A DNA stretch of 58,159 nucleotides, taken from Negativicutes bacterium (lineage in GTDB: Bacteria; Bacillota_C; Negativicutes; Sporomusales_B; JARLHX01). Below the pieces are notes generated by a model. The model did no database searches. It saw nothing but the letters and a program-made list of their open reading frames with translations, and had not been told where the DNA came from. Where the stretch lies: positions 1 to 58,159 of the forward strand of contig JARLHX010000306.1 in NCBI GenBank assembly GCA_031292035.1, written 5' to 3'. Shown one piece after another: positions 1 through 8,172 of the stretch. How positions within the stretch are numbered: the stretch's first letter is position 1; every line of letters begins with the position of its first letter. The translations under genes were made by a program, and so were the position numbers.

Positions 1-689
1 GCCACGATTTTCGTAATTTTGTCATAGGCGTTTTCCACCGTACCCACGCCAAACAATATTTTAGTGCGCGCGATCTTGATCTTCGCCATTTCAACTACGA
101 AGTCGGCCATATATTTAAAGCTGTAGGCATGACAAGAGTCTGCCCCTTTTTGCTTACCCAGACCGATGGTGATCATCTTGGCCATACCGCTTTCGCACAA
201 GCCGCGGTAACAGGTATGGGGCTTCACGCGGTTGATGACAATAATACCGTCAGCCTCATAGGCATTCTTATCAATCAATACCGCCAGGCCATTATCCAAT
301 TTACCGACCTCGACCACTTCCATCGAGGATACAATCGGACAGCCAACAGTTTCTTCGGTCACCCCGAGGCTGGCCAACATCATCTTTTGGCCCTCGGCAG
401 TCGCTCCGCCGTGGCTTCCCATGGCCGGAACCACGAAAGGTTTGCCGCCGCGTTTTTTGACCTCTTCCACCACTACCCGCGCCAGGGTGGGGATCTCAGC
501 CACACCGCGGCTGCCGACGGCGATCGCGATACTCATTCCAGGTTTGATCCGGTCACCTACTCCGGTCTTGGCCAGCTCGACCCGCAAAGTTTGCGGAACA
601 TCGGCGATCTCAGGAGCGTCAAATTTTTGATGGATTTTGATTAAACGGGGCAAGGGAGCGTCTTTCACAAGATCATGCAACACATTCAT
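1..689 (-). CDS. LarA-like (lactate racemase N-domain, DUF2088) protein, 3' end beyond the window
   Basis: The open frame starts at ATG 689 after a GAGGAGG site about 7 bases upstream. It runs off the left edge with 229 residues visible. The protein begins MNVLHDLVKDAPLPRLIKI and closely follows the paralogue at 21932-23218 through motifs GSRGVAEIPT, AMGSHGGATA, KNAYEADGI, VKPHT and IGLGKQKGAD. The family is the nickel-pincer-dependent 2-hydroxyacid racemase/epimerase superfamily, whose members act on lactate, malate or sugar acids. The visible part is the N-terminal domain. It is divergent from an RpiR regulator and next to gluconate-type genes, so a sugar-acid epimerase role is an inference. 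No NPN-cofactor genes (larB/C/E) are in the window. Confidence 0.85.
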   Translation of the reverse strand, partial: MNVLHDLVKDAPLPRLIKIHQKFDAPEIADVPQTLRVELAKTGVGDRIKPGMSIAIAVGSRGVAEIPTLARVVVEEVKKRGGKPFVVPAMGSHGGATAEGQKMMLASLGVTEETVGCPIVSSMEVVEVGKLDNGLAVLIDKNAYEADGIIVINRVKPHTCYRGLCESGMAKMITIGLGKQKGADSCHAYSFKYMADFVVEMAKIKIARTKILFGVGTVENAYDKITKIV

Positions 690-788
690 GCCAAATCCTC
701 CTCGATTCATAGTTTGAAAATATATCCATACCACTAGGTTTGGTCTGCCATCCAAATTCGCCCCCGCACTGGCGCGGATTTTCATAAA

Positions 789-837
789 TGAAAATAATTT
801 TCACTTTAAAAATGAATATAAAAATAATTTCCACTTT
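789..837. promoter_or_regulatory. Candidate RpiR operator: AT-rich palindrome and direct repeat
   Basis: TGAAAATAATTTTCA at 789-803 is an inverted repeat with 7-base arms around one base. A 17-base block at 791-807 recurs at 821-837 with one mismatch, exactly 30 bases later, so both lie on the same helix face. The site lies between the divergent LarA-like gene and the rpiR-type regulator, where an autoregulatory operator is expected. Binding by this regulator is inferred. Confidence 0.5.
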
Positions 838-908
838 GATTATACTTGTTATTTTAGCAATCAACAAGCCTATTTTTTGACTATTGCCGCAATTTTTTTC
901 GTTAAATC

Positions 909-938
909 TTGTTGTCTTCGTTCCTTGTTTGCTATACT
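909..938 (+). promoter_or_regulatory. Predicted promoter of the RpiR regulator
   Basis: A -35-like TTGTTG (909-914) and a -10-like TATACT (933-938) are separated by 18 bases. They lie about 40 bases before the regulator start. Confidence 0.45.
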
Positions 939-976
939 GTCAATAACAATACTACTTTGCTTTGCAGGGAGATTAT

Positions 977-1837
977 ATGAAAGCACGCGAAAATCAAAAT
1001 GCTTGTTTAGCCCGGATTCATAACATGTTCCAGTCGTTGACCAAAACTGAGCTTAAAGTGGCTGAATTCATCATAACCAATCCGTCTGAGGTCATCCACA
1101 TGACCATTACCGAGCTGGCCGATACGACCGGCAGCGCTGAGGCCACCATTTCCCGCCTTTGCAAAAAACTCGGCTTCTCCGGTTTTCAGAGTCTCAAGAT
1201 CGCCTTGGCCAGCGACCTGTATGAACCGTTTGAATCGGTATATAATGAAGTAAATCCAGATGATGAAATCGACACAGTCGCCAGCAAGATTTTTCAAAAT
1301 ATCCACGAAGGTCTTCAAGACACGCTAAAAATCATCAACGTCGAGGCTCTTGACCGGGCAATCACCTCTATTATGGGGGCACGGCGCATTGAGGCCTATG
1401 GTTCCGGCGGCTCGGCAGTCATCACCACGGATATCGAGCACCGCTTCTCCCGCTTCGGCATCCCTGTCCGAGCCTATTCCGACCAGCATATGATGGTATC
1501 CTCTGCTGCCCTTTTGCACCGAGGCGACGTTGTGATCGCCGTATCGCACAGCGGTTCCAATCAAGACATTCTACAAGCCGCACATATCGCCAAAAGCAAT
1601 GAGGCAACGGTAATCGGCATTACCAGCCACCTGCGTTCGCCGCTCGGTCAGGTATCGGATATTTTGCTGCACGGCATGGCAAGAGAGGTCAACTACCGCT
1701 CTGAGGCCATGTCATCGCGCCTGGTTCACCTGGCGATCATCGACGTGCTATATGTCGGTGCCATGCTGAGACAACCAACCCGGATCACCGCCAATATGCA
1801 GAAACTGCGCGAGGCCATCGCTAGCCGCCGGATTTAA
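977..1837 (+). CDS. MurR/RpiR family transcriptional regulator
   Basis: This 286-residue protein is a usual-length RpiR regulator. Residues about 5-80 form the helix-turn-helix domain, with ITELADTTGSAEATISRLCKK as the recognition region. Residues about 120-255 form the SIS sugar-phosphate-binding domain (EAYGSGGSA, VIAVSHSGSNQDI). ATG 977 is preferred over the in-frame TTG 962 because GGGAG at 967-971 is well placed for it. The gene is divergent from the LarA-like gene and upstream of the sugar-acid catabolic genes. It therefore probably controls both in response to a phosphorylated sugar acid such as 6-phosphogluconate or KDPG. The ligand is inferred. Confidence 0.9.
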   Translation: MKARENQNACLARIHNMFQSLTKTELKVAEFIITNPSEVIHMTITELADTTGSAEATISRLCKKLGFSGFQSLKIALASDLYEPFESVYNEVNPDDEIDTVASKIFQNIHEGLQDTLKIINVEALDRAITSIMGARRIEAYGSGGSAVITTDIEHRFSRFGIPVRAYSDQHMMVSSAALLHRGDVVIAVSHSGSNQDILQAAHIAKSNEATVIGITSHLRSPLGQVSDILLHGMAREVNYRSEAMSSRLVHLAIIDVLYVGAMLRQPTRITANMQKLREAIASRRI

Positions 1838-1848
1838 TTCTCGCACAC

Positions 1849-1878
1849 AAAAACCACCGCCGTCAGGCGGTGGTTTTT
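1849..1878 (+). terminator. Rho-independent terminator after the RpiR gene
   Basis: The AAAAACCACCGCC arm, a short GTCA loop and the GGCGGTGGTTTTT arm form a perfect stem ending in a T run. Confidence 0.9.
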
Positions 1879-2110
1879 GCGTTCTCCAGATGCCTGCTGG
1901 CGAAAAACCGTGCTATTATTTTCCGAATTCCGAAACGTAATCTATTTAGTAGACGGCAAATGCTGCATCGTTAGAAGATACTATAAAATAAATATTCGAA
2001 AAACTCGTTATCTTTCCTGCTAGCTTGGAATTTTTTTTATATTTTTCTCGACTGTTTGGGCATTATTTTCAGGTTTCTAGACAAATGCAAAAAATTAGCA
2101 GGAATAGCAT

Positions 2111-2139
2111 TTGAGCTAACCGAAATTTTTTAGTAATTA
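2111..2139 (+). promoter_or_regulatory. Predicted promoter of the sugar-acid operon
   Basis: TTGAGC (2111-2116), a 17-base spacer and TAATTA (2134-2139) lie about 45 bases before the dehydratase start. The 1838-2185 gap is otherwise AT-rich and holds no recognised gene. Confidence 0.4.
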
Positions 2140-2185
2140 TCAAAAATTGATTGCCGCTGAGAAGGGTCAATGGAGGGAAAATCCG

Positions 2186-3829
2186 ATGCCAAACGCTTTC
2201 GATCACTTTTCCGATTACCAGCGGGCCATCGCCAAAGGTCATCTGTGTTCCTGCGGCGCTGACTACCAAAAACTTGACCGGCCGATCATCGCCGTGGTCA
2301 ACTCCTGGAACGAAATTGTAGCCGGCCACGCCCACCTGCGCGAGCTGGCGGCCGAGGCCAAACAAGGCATTATCGCCGCCGGTGGTTATCCGCTGGAGTT
2401 TAATACCATCGCCATCTGCGATGGCATCACCCAAAGCCATGACGGCATGAAATACGTGCTGCCCAGCCGCGAGGTGATCGCTGATTCGATCGAACTTATG
2501 ATTGCCGCCCATGGTATCTTCGACGGTATGGTGCTGCTGGGCTCTTGTGACAAGATCGTGCCTGCCATGCTGATGGCCGCCGCCCGCCTCAACATTCCGG
2601 CAGTGATGGTGACCGGAGGAACCATGGTCAACTGTATTCCACCACACCAGTCCAAAAAGGCCCGCCAACAATTCCTGCGCGGCGAACTCGATGAAAAACA
2701 ACTGGTGGATGTCACCCTCGAGTATTATCCCAGCCCGGGAATCTGCCCTTTTTTAGGGACGGCGAATACCATGTGCATTGTAGCCGAAGCTCTCGGCATG
2801 GGGCTGCCCGGTTCAGGCACCATTCCGGCGATGACTCCGGAACGAAGCAAAATCAGCTATGACAGCGGCGTTGCCATTATGGATCTGGTAAAACGCGGCG
2901 TCAAGCCCCGCGACATCATGACCAAGCCGGCCTTCGACAACGCCATCACAATTGTGCTGGCCACCGGCGGCTCGCTCAACTCGGTGCTTCATCTGCCGGC
3001 TATCGCCCATGAATGCGGCCTCGAAGTCACCTTGGACGACTTCGACCGAATCAGCCGCCACACCCCCTTCGTCGCCCGCGTTTATCCCAACAGTGACGAA
3101 TATACGGTGGCGGACCTGGACAAGGCCGGCGGCACCCCGACCATTGTCAACCAACTCCGGCCACTGCTCGTGGTCGACGCCGGCACCGTGAACGGTCGCA
3201 GCCTGGGTGAAAACTGCAAGGATGCCCCTCCTCCCGACGGCAAGATCATCCGTCCCCTCGACCAGCCTTTCTCTGCTGCCAGCGGGCTCGCCGTGCTGCA
3301 AGGAAATCTGGCGCCAGAGGGAGCGGTAGTCAAAAGCTCGGCAGTGGCTGCTGCAATGCAGCACTTCACCGGTCCGGCCAGAGTTTTTGAATGTGAGGAA
3401 GACTGCATGGCCGCCCTGTACGAGGGACTGGTCCAGCCCGGTCAGGTAATCGTCATCCGCAACGAAGGCCCGATCGGCGGTCCCGGGATGCGCGAGATGC
3501 ACCGAGCTACCGAGGTGCTGAATAAAATCGGCAATATCGCCATCATCACCGACGGGCGATTCTCCGGGGCGTCATACGGCCTGGCTGTCGGCTATCTGTC
3601 GCCTGAGGCCGCCGCAGGCGGGCCCATCGCCTTGGTGCAAGACGGCGACACCATCGAGATCAACATCCCAGAGCGCATCCTAAATTGCCTGATCAGTGAA
3701 GCTGAATGGGCCCTGCGCCGCCAAAATACGCCCCCGTCCGCCAAACAGCCCCACTCCAGCAACTTCCTCCGCATGTACAGCGCCACTTCGCTGTCCACCG
3801 CCAACGGAGCGGTGCGGCGCAAATTTTAA
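2186..3829 (+). CDS. IlvD/Edd family dehydratase, probably acting on a sugar acid
   Basis: This 547-residue protein is an iron-sulfur dehydratase of the dihydroxy-acid/6-phosphogluconate dehydratase family. Candidate cluster cysteines are C79 (AICDGITQSHDG), C121 (GSCDKIVPAMLM) and C187 (GICPFLGTANTM). The C-terminal signature ITDGRFSGASYG is present. ATG 2186 follows GGAGGG at 2172-2177; an upstream in-frame start at 2147 has no site. No branched-chain amino acid genes are nearby. A gluconokinase-like gene, a hydroxyacid dehydrogenase and a KDPG aldolase follow, so dehydration of gluconate or 6-phosphogluconate to KDG/KDPG is more likely than valine/isoleucine synthesis. The exact substrate cannot be told from the sequence. 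Confidence 0.85.
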   Translation: MPNAFDHFSDYQRAIAKGHLCSCGADYQKLDRPIIAVVNSWNEIVAGHAHLRELAAEAKQGIIAAGGYPLEFNTIAICDGITQSHDGMKYVLPSREVIADSIELMIAAHGIFDGMVLLGSCDKIVPAMLMAAARLNIPAVMVTGGTMVNCIPPHQSKKARQQFLRGELDEKQLVDVTLEYYPSPGICPFLGTANTMCIVAEALGMGLPGSGTIPAMTPERSKISYDSGVAIMDLVKRGVKPRDIMTKPAFDNAITIVLATGGSLNSVLHLPAIAHECGLEVTLDDFDRISRHTPFVARVYPNSDEYTVADLDKAGGTPTIVNQLRPLLVVDAGTVNGRSLGENCKDAPPPDGKIIRPLDQPFSAASGLAVLQGNLAPEGAVVKSSAVAAAMQHFTGPARVFECEEDCMAALYEGLVQPGQVIVIRNEGPIGGPGMREMHRATEVLNKIGNIAIITDGRFSGASYGLAVGYLSPEAAAGGPIALVQDGDTIEINIPERILNCLISEAEWALRRQNTPPSAKQPHSSNFLRMYSATSLSTANGAVRRKF

Positions 3830-3919
3830 AAACGGCGAAACCCTTGCCGCAAAATAAATGTCCGCCGCAGGCTATTCTGGACAACGCTGGAACGCAAACT
3901 CATACAGGGAGGATTAACA

Positions 3920-5458
3920 ATGAAAAACACCGCGATCATCGGCGCCGACATTGGCACCACCGGCTGCCGCGCCGTCATATACCGCGCCGACGGGACTGCG
4001 CTCGCCAACTGCACGACCGAATACCCGATGCATGCCCCTCAGCCCAGCTGGGCAGAGCAGGACCCGGAAGAAATCTATCAAGCCTTTGTCCGGGTAGTGC
4101 GCCAGGCTGTCGAAGCAGCGAAACTGCCGCCAAGCGATCTTGCCGGACTGTGCTTCAGCTCGGTTTTCCATAGCGTCGTGCCGGTGGACGCGGACGGACA
4201 TCCTTTAGCTCGACTGATGATCTGGGCCGATACCCGCAGCCAGAAATACAGCGAAGAGATCAAGTCCAGCCAGGACGCCAAAGCCATCTACTCCCGGACT
4301 GGCTGCCCGGTACATCCCATGTACCTGCCGTCGAAAATCTTGTGGCTACGGCATGAACTGCCTCAGGTCTTTGCCCAGACAGCGAAATTTATTTCGATCA
4401 AAGAATACATCCTCTATCGCCTGTTCGGCAAATATATTGTTGACCGGTCGATTGCCTCCGGCAGTGGGATCTACAACATTCATAAGCTGGAGTGGGACAG
4501 CGAACTGCTGGGCATCATGGGTATCCGCCCTGACCAGCTGTCCAGTGTGAAATCCACCACCCATATCGAACAAGGCATGAATCCTGCTGTCGCCGCCCTC
4601 CTCGGACTGAGTCCAGCAACGCCGGTGGTGCTGGGAGCAGGGGACGGCGTCATGTCCAGCGTCGGCTGCGGCGCGGTCAATCCCGGCCAATTGACGGCGA
4701 TGATCGGCACCAGCGGCGCCGTCCGGGTCGTAACCGACGCGCCCCGGGTCGACGACAAAGGCCGCACCTGGTGCTACAACCTCACTGACCAGTACTGGGT
4801 TCTCGGCGGAGCCATCAATAACGGCGGCATCGCCTTTCGCTGGGCCCGCGATAAATTTGCGTCCCCCGAGCAGGCTGTAGCTGAAAAGCTCGGCCTCGAT
4901 ACCTACGAAATCCTCAGCAAGTACGCCGAGCAGAAACCAGCCGGCTCAGACGGGCTGATCATGCTGCCCTTTTTCGCCGGCGAACGGGCACCCTATTGGA
5001 ACGCCGATGCCCGGGGAGTCCTCTTCGGCCTCAACCTGAATCACGGCAAGCGCCATCTCGTCCGGGCCACCATGGAAGGGATCGTCTACCGCATGTTCAG
5101 TATTTTCACCGCCCTGGAAGAAGTGTCGGGCGATGTAAATGAAATCAGGGTCGGCGGCAGTTTTACCCGCTCGGAGCTATGGGTCCAGATCATGGCCGAT
5201 GTGTTCGGCCGGATCATCTCGGTGCCGGGCGAACCGGAAGGCTCAGCCTTCGGGGCAGCAGTGCTGGGGATGTTTGCCTTGGGGATGATCGGCGATATCA
5301 AGGAAGTGACTAATTTCATCAATATCAAAAAACGCTATTATCCCATCGAAGCCAATCATGAGCGCTATCGCCAGCTATATGCCATCTATGAGCGGATCTA
5401 TTGGAATCTGCAGCAGGAATTCACCGCCATCGCGGAAATACAGCGCACCTGGAAATAA
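3920..5458 (+). CDS. FGGY-family carbohydrate kinase, gluconokinase-like
   Basis: This 512-residue two-domain sugar kinase opens with the ATPase-fold motif IGADIGTTGCRAVIY. The second domain has GAGDGVMSSVG, MIGTSGAVRV, a glycine-rich GGAINNGGIAFRW stretch and the C-terminal RVGGSFTRSELW. The N-terminal segment resembles Bacillus-type GntK gluconokinases more than xylulokinases. GGGAGG sits 9 bases before ATG 3920. It lies 90 bases after the dehydratase and 19 bases before the next gene, so it is probably co-transcribed. It likely phosphorylates gluconate (or a related aldonate) with ATP to feed the dehydratase and aldolase. Substrate assignment is by context. Confidence 0.82.
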   Translation: MKNTAIIGADIGTTGCRAVIYRADGTALANCTTEYPMHAPQPSWAEQDPEEIYQAFVRVVRQAVEAAKLPPSDLAGLCFSSVFHSVVPVDADGHPLARLMIWADTRSQKYSEEIKSSQDAKAIYSRTGCPVHPMYLPSKILWLRHELPQVFAQTAKFISIKEYILYRLFGKYIVDRSIASGSGIYNIHKLEWDSELLGIMGIRPDQLSSVKSTTHIEQGMNPAVAALLGLSPATPVVLGAGDGVMSSVGCGAVNPGQLTAMIGTSGAVRVVTDAPRVDDKGRTWCYNLTDQYWVLGGAINNGGIAFRWARDKFASPEQAVAEKLGLDTYEILSKYAEQKPAGSDGLIMLPFFAGERAPYWNADARGVLFGLNLNHGKRHLVRATMEGIVYRMFSIFTALEEVSGDVNEIRVGGSFTRSELWVQIMADVFGRIISVPGEPEGSAFGAAVLGMFALGMIGDIKEVTNFINIKKRYYPIEANHERYRQLYAIYERIYWNLQQEFTAIAEIQRTWK

Positions 5459-5477
5459 CCCTTGCGGAGGAAATATG

Positions 5478-6431
5478 ATGCAAAAAAAAGTGTTAGTGGC
5501 GGCGCGGTCTTTCGCCCGTTCGCCGGAAGCCAAAGCGGTGCTGGAAGCACAAGGCTATGAATTAGTTTTGAATACCCTTGACCGTCCGCTGGAAGAGGCC
5601 GAGCTGCTGAAGCTCATTCCAGGCATCGACGCCCTGGTAGCTGGCAATGATGCTGTTACTGCAGCGGTGATCGCGGCCGGTGCTCCCACCCTCAAGGTCA
5701 TCGCCAAACATGGTGTCGGCTTTAATAATATTGCCGTCGCCGCTGCCAAGCAGCATAACATTCCAGTCACAATCACCCCTGGCGCCAACAGCAAGTCGGT
5801 GGCCGACCTGGCCTTGGGACTGATGCTGGCTGTGGCCAGGCGCATCCCGCAGATGGACCACTCGGTACGGGACGGTTCCTGGGGCCGCATCACCGGCAGC
5901 GAACTGGGGGGAAAAGTACTGGGAATCGTCGGCATGGGCAACATCGGCGGCGAAGTGGCCAAACGGGCCTACGGCTTTGACATGAAGATTATCGCCTTTG
6001 ACGTCTATCCCCGCCAAGAATTTATCGATAATTACGGCGTAACCTACCTGCCGCTGGCCGAGGTACTTGCCCAGGCCGACTTTTTGAGCCTGCATGCCCC
6101 CGCCCTGCCGGAAACGGTGGGCATGATCAATACCAACAGCCTGCGCAACATGAAGAAGACCGCCTATTTGATCAATACTGCCAGAGGCGACCTGATCGTG
6201 GAAGAAGATTTATATGACGCCCTCAGCCAGGGAGTCATCGCCGGCGCCGCTCTGGACACCTTTCTCCAGGAACCGCTCAGGGAATCGCGCTTATTTGCCC
6301 TAAATAACATCGTCCTCACCCCCCACGCCGGCGCCAATACCCACGAAGCTGTCATCCGCACCGGTATAATGGCAGCCGAGGAAGTGGTCCGGGTACTGTC
6401 CGGTCAGCCACCGAAGTATCCTGTCGGCTAA
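5478..6431 (+). CDS. D-isomer-specific 2-hydroxyacid dehydrogenase
   Basis: This 317-residue NAD(P)-dependent oxidoreductase has the Rossmann motif GMGNIG near residue 154. The catalytic triad is R236 (NTARGDL), E265 (FLQEP) and H283 (TPHAGANTH). ATG 5478 lies 7 bases after GGAGG; an adjacent ATG at 5475 would be too close. The open frame extends further upstream but overlaps the kinase. In a gluconate-type operon the simplest role is reduction of a 2-keto acid such as 2-ketogluconate to feed the kinase. A phosphoglycerate or hydroxypyruvate role cannot be excluded. A second, distinct family member lies at 20876-21853. Confidence 0.85.
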   Translation: MQKKVLVAARSFARSPEAKAVLEAQGYELVLNTLDRPLEEAELLKLIPGIDALVAGNDAVTAAVIAAGAPTLKVIAKHGVGFNNIAVAAAKQHNIPVTITPGANSKSVADLALGLMLAVARRIPQMDHSVRDGSWGRITGSELGGKVLGIVGMGNIGGEVAKRAYGFDMKIIAFDVYPRQEFIDNYGVTYLPLAEVLAQADFLSLHAPALPETVGMINTNSLRNMKKTAYLINTARGDLIVEEDLYDALSQGVIAGAALDTFLQEPLRESRLFALNNIVLTPHAGANTHEAVIRTGIMAAEEVVRVLSGQPPKYPVG

Positions 6432-6492
6432 CGCCGAAAAGAATTTACTTTCTATGAACGTCAGCGACAGCGAGATAACAGGAGGAAGCAAA

Positions 6493-7140
6493 ATGAATAA
6501 ATGGGATATTGTAAAATCCATTCAGGAAACTGGCATTGTCGCCATTCTGCGAGGCACCAAGGCCGAAGAGCTGCTCAAAATCGCCGCTGCTTTACATGAC
6601 GGCGGTGTTCAGGCCATCGAGGTCACCTGCAACACCCCGGGCTATTTAGCCATGATCGGGGCGCTGGCCGATAAAATGGGCGACAAAATGATCATCGGCG
6701 CCGGCACGGTGCTCAGTCCGGTCACCGCCCAACTGGTACTAGACGCCGGAGCCCAGTTCGTCCTGGCACCTGATTTCAACCGCGAGGTGGTCCAGCAGGT
6801 TCACCAGAACTGCAAACTGGCCATCCCGGGAGTGACCACCCCGAGTGAAATCATGGAAGCCTACCGTTTAGGGGTCGATGTCGTCAAACTGTTTCCGGCC
6901 GGTTCTCTGGGGCCGCGTTATTTGAAAGACTTGCGCGGGCCGCTCAACAATGCGGCCATTATGCCGGTTGGCGGAATCAACCTCGATAACCTGGCGGAAT
7001 TCGTCCAGGCCGGCGCCTTTGCCTTTGGAGTCGGTAGCGAACTGATCGACAAAAAAGCCATTACTGACGGCAACTATGCCGTGATCACTCAAAAGGCCAA
7101 AGCGTTTATCGCCGCCTTTCAGCAGGCAAAAGGACGATAA
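6493..7140 (+). CDS. eda: 2-dehydro-3-deoxy-phosphogluconate (KDPG/KHG) aldolase
   Basis: This 215-residue class I aldolase has the normal length of the Eda family. E43 in AIEVTCNTPG and the Schiff-base lysine K132 in VVKLFPAG match the catalytic Glu and Lys of known KDPG aldolases. ATG 6493 follows AGGAGG at 6480-6485. It would cleave KDPG to pyruvate and glyceraldehyde 3-phosphate, ending the Entner-Doudoroff-like route encoded by the three genes before it. A strong terminator follows, so it is the last gene of the operon. Confidence 0.9.
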   Translation: MNKWDIVKSIQETGIVAILRGTKAEELLKIAAALHDGGVQAIEVTCNTPGYLAMIGALADKMGDKMIIGAGTVLSPVTAQLVLDAGAQFVLAPDFNREVVQQVHQNCKLAIPGVTTPSEIMEAYRLGVDVVKLFPAGSLGPRYLKDLRGPLNNAAIMPVGGINLDNLAEFVQAGAFAFGVGSELIDKKAITDGNYAVITQKAKAFIAAFQQAKGR

Positions 7141-7159
7141 AAATCGATAGCTGCAAACA

Positions 7160-7194
7160 AAAACTCTCACCTCGACAGGGGCGAGAGTTTTTTT
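7160..7194 (+). terminator. Terminator after the aldolase gene
   Basis: AAAACTCTC pairs with GAGAGTTTT around a short G/C-rich inner stem and is followed by a run of seven T. Confidence 0.85.
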
Positions 7195-7222
7195 CTGCCA
7201 AGGGCAGTCACAGAAAACCGTT

Positions 7223-7777
7223 TCACTCCAGCAACCGAAACCGCGTTGTTTCGGCGGCGGCAATGCCACGAAGGCTTTGCGCCAGCTCCTCAGCCTGTTC
7301 GCAGGATATACACCGGTCCTCACAGGCCAGCGGTCCGATGTCGGGGAGCAGCGTGCGGGAATAGCGCTCCTTGGCGTGGCGGCAGGTGCGAAACAATAAA
7401 CCGATAATCCGAAGACCCTTATCAGTCAGCCTTTTCCCCCGCGTTGTCGTCATATCGACGCCAACTGTCGCCAGCGGCCCTCCCTCCTCAATAAGCACAT
7501 AAATCATCGGCTGACGGCCAGCCTGGCAATAGCGCCGCCAAACATCGAACAGGCGCCGCTCTCCGCCCCGGAGGAATAAATAACCACGCTCCTTGCCCTC
7601 CCGGAAGCCGTTTTGCTCTTTGGGATTCAGGCGAAGGGGAAGAAGCTCGGTCCGCGAAAAGCCGTACTCGCCTGCCACCCGAATGACCTTGAGGTGGCCG
7701 TGAATGGCCTGTTCGACTTCCTCGGCCGTAATAGCATCTTCGCTGCGGGCTGGAACAAACAATGTCTGGATAACCAT
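7223..7777 (-). CDS. Hypothetical protein of unknown function
   Basis: A 184-residue soluble protein with no family I recognise. GGGAG lies 8 bases before the ATG at 7777, so MVIQTLFVPARSED is chosen as the start. Two upstream in-frame ATGs at 7798 and 7792 lack a site. The C-terminal part has a cysteine group, C...CEDRCISCEQ, that could bind a metal. The sequence is rich in Arg/Glu and has no signal peptide or membrane segment. It stands alone, converging on the aldolase operon terminator. Confidence 0.6.
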   Translation of the reverse strand: MVIQTLFVPARSEDAITAEEVEQAIHGHLKVIRVAGEYGFSRTELLPLRLNPKEQNGFREGKERGYLFLRGGERRLFDVWRRYCQAGRQPMIYVLIEEGGPLATVGVDMTTTRGKRLTDKGLRIIGLLFRTCRHAKERYSRTLLPDIGPLACEDRCISCEQAEELAQSLRGIAAAETTRFRLLE

Positions 7778-8172
7778 GTTACAGACTCCCATACTCATCT
7801 ATACTATCAGCAGGTGGTAGTACATATAATAGCAGGTTGGCGATAAAAAGTTTGTAGATGTGCGGGATGAACCGCAATCAACTTCCGACACGGCCGAGAT
7901 CCACGGACGCCGCCAACGACAGGCCCCGGAGCATTTTTTTTGCCTGTTGGTCCTGTCTGGCGGACAAAGATTATGACGCCAAGGCGCGAAGCACCATACA
8001 ACTTGGATTTTTCGCAAGGAAGAGGTTGCCGTTTCTTGCTAAACGGCAACCTCTTCCTTGGGCTAGTCTATTCTGGGTTCGGTGAATTACCATTTTTTTC
8101 TCTGCCTGTTTTTACACCGCACCGAAGATACTTATCAATCCAAATCAGACTCATCAAAAATTCATCCCTGCC
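7778..8172. other. Gene-free gap with one long hairpin
   Basis: No credible ORF with a ribosome site was found. The only structure seen is the 20-bp perfect inverted repeat at 8015-8060. Confidence 0.5.
8015..8060. repeat. 20-bp perfect inverted repeat, 6-base loop
   Basis: CAAGGAAGAGGTTGCCGTTT at 8015-8034 is perfectly complementary to 8041-8060. No T run follows on either strand. It lies downstream of the convergent flavoprotein gene and could be a transcript-stabilising hairpin or an atypical terminator. Confidence 0.8.

Noticed and set aside
673..867. 64-residue ORF on the minus strand before the LarA-like gene
   Set aside because: It has no ribosome site, is extremely Ile/Phe/Lys-rich from AT-rich intergenic DNA and overlaps the real LarA-like start.
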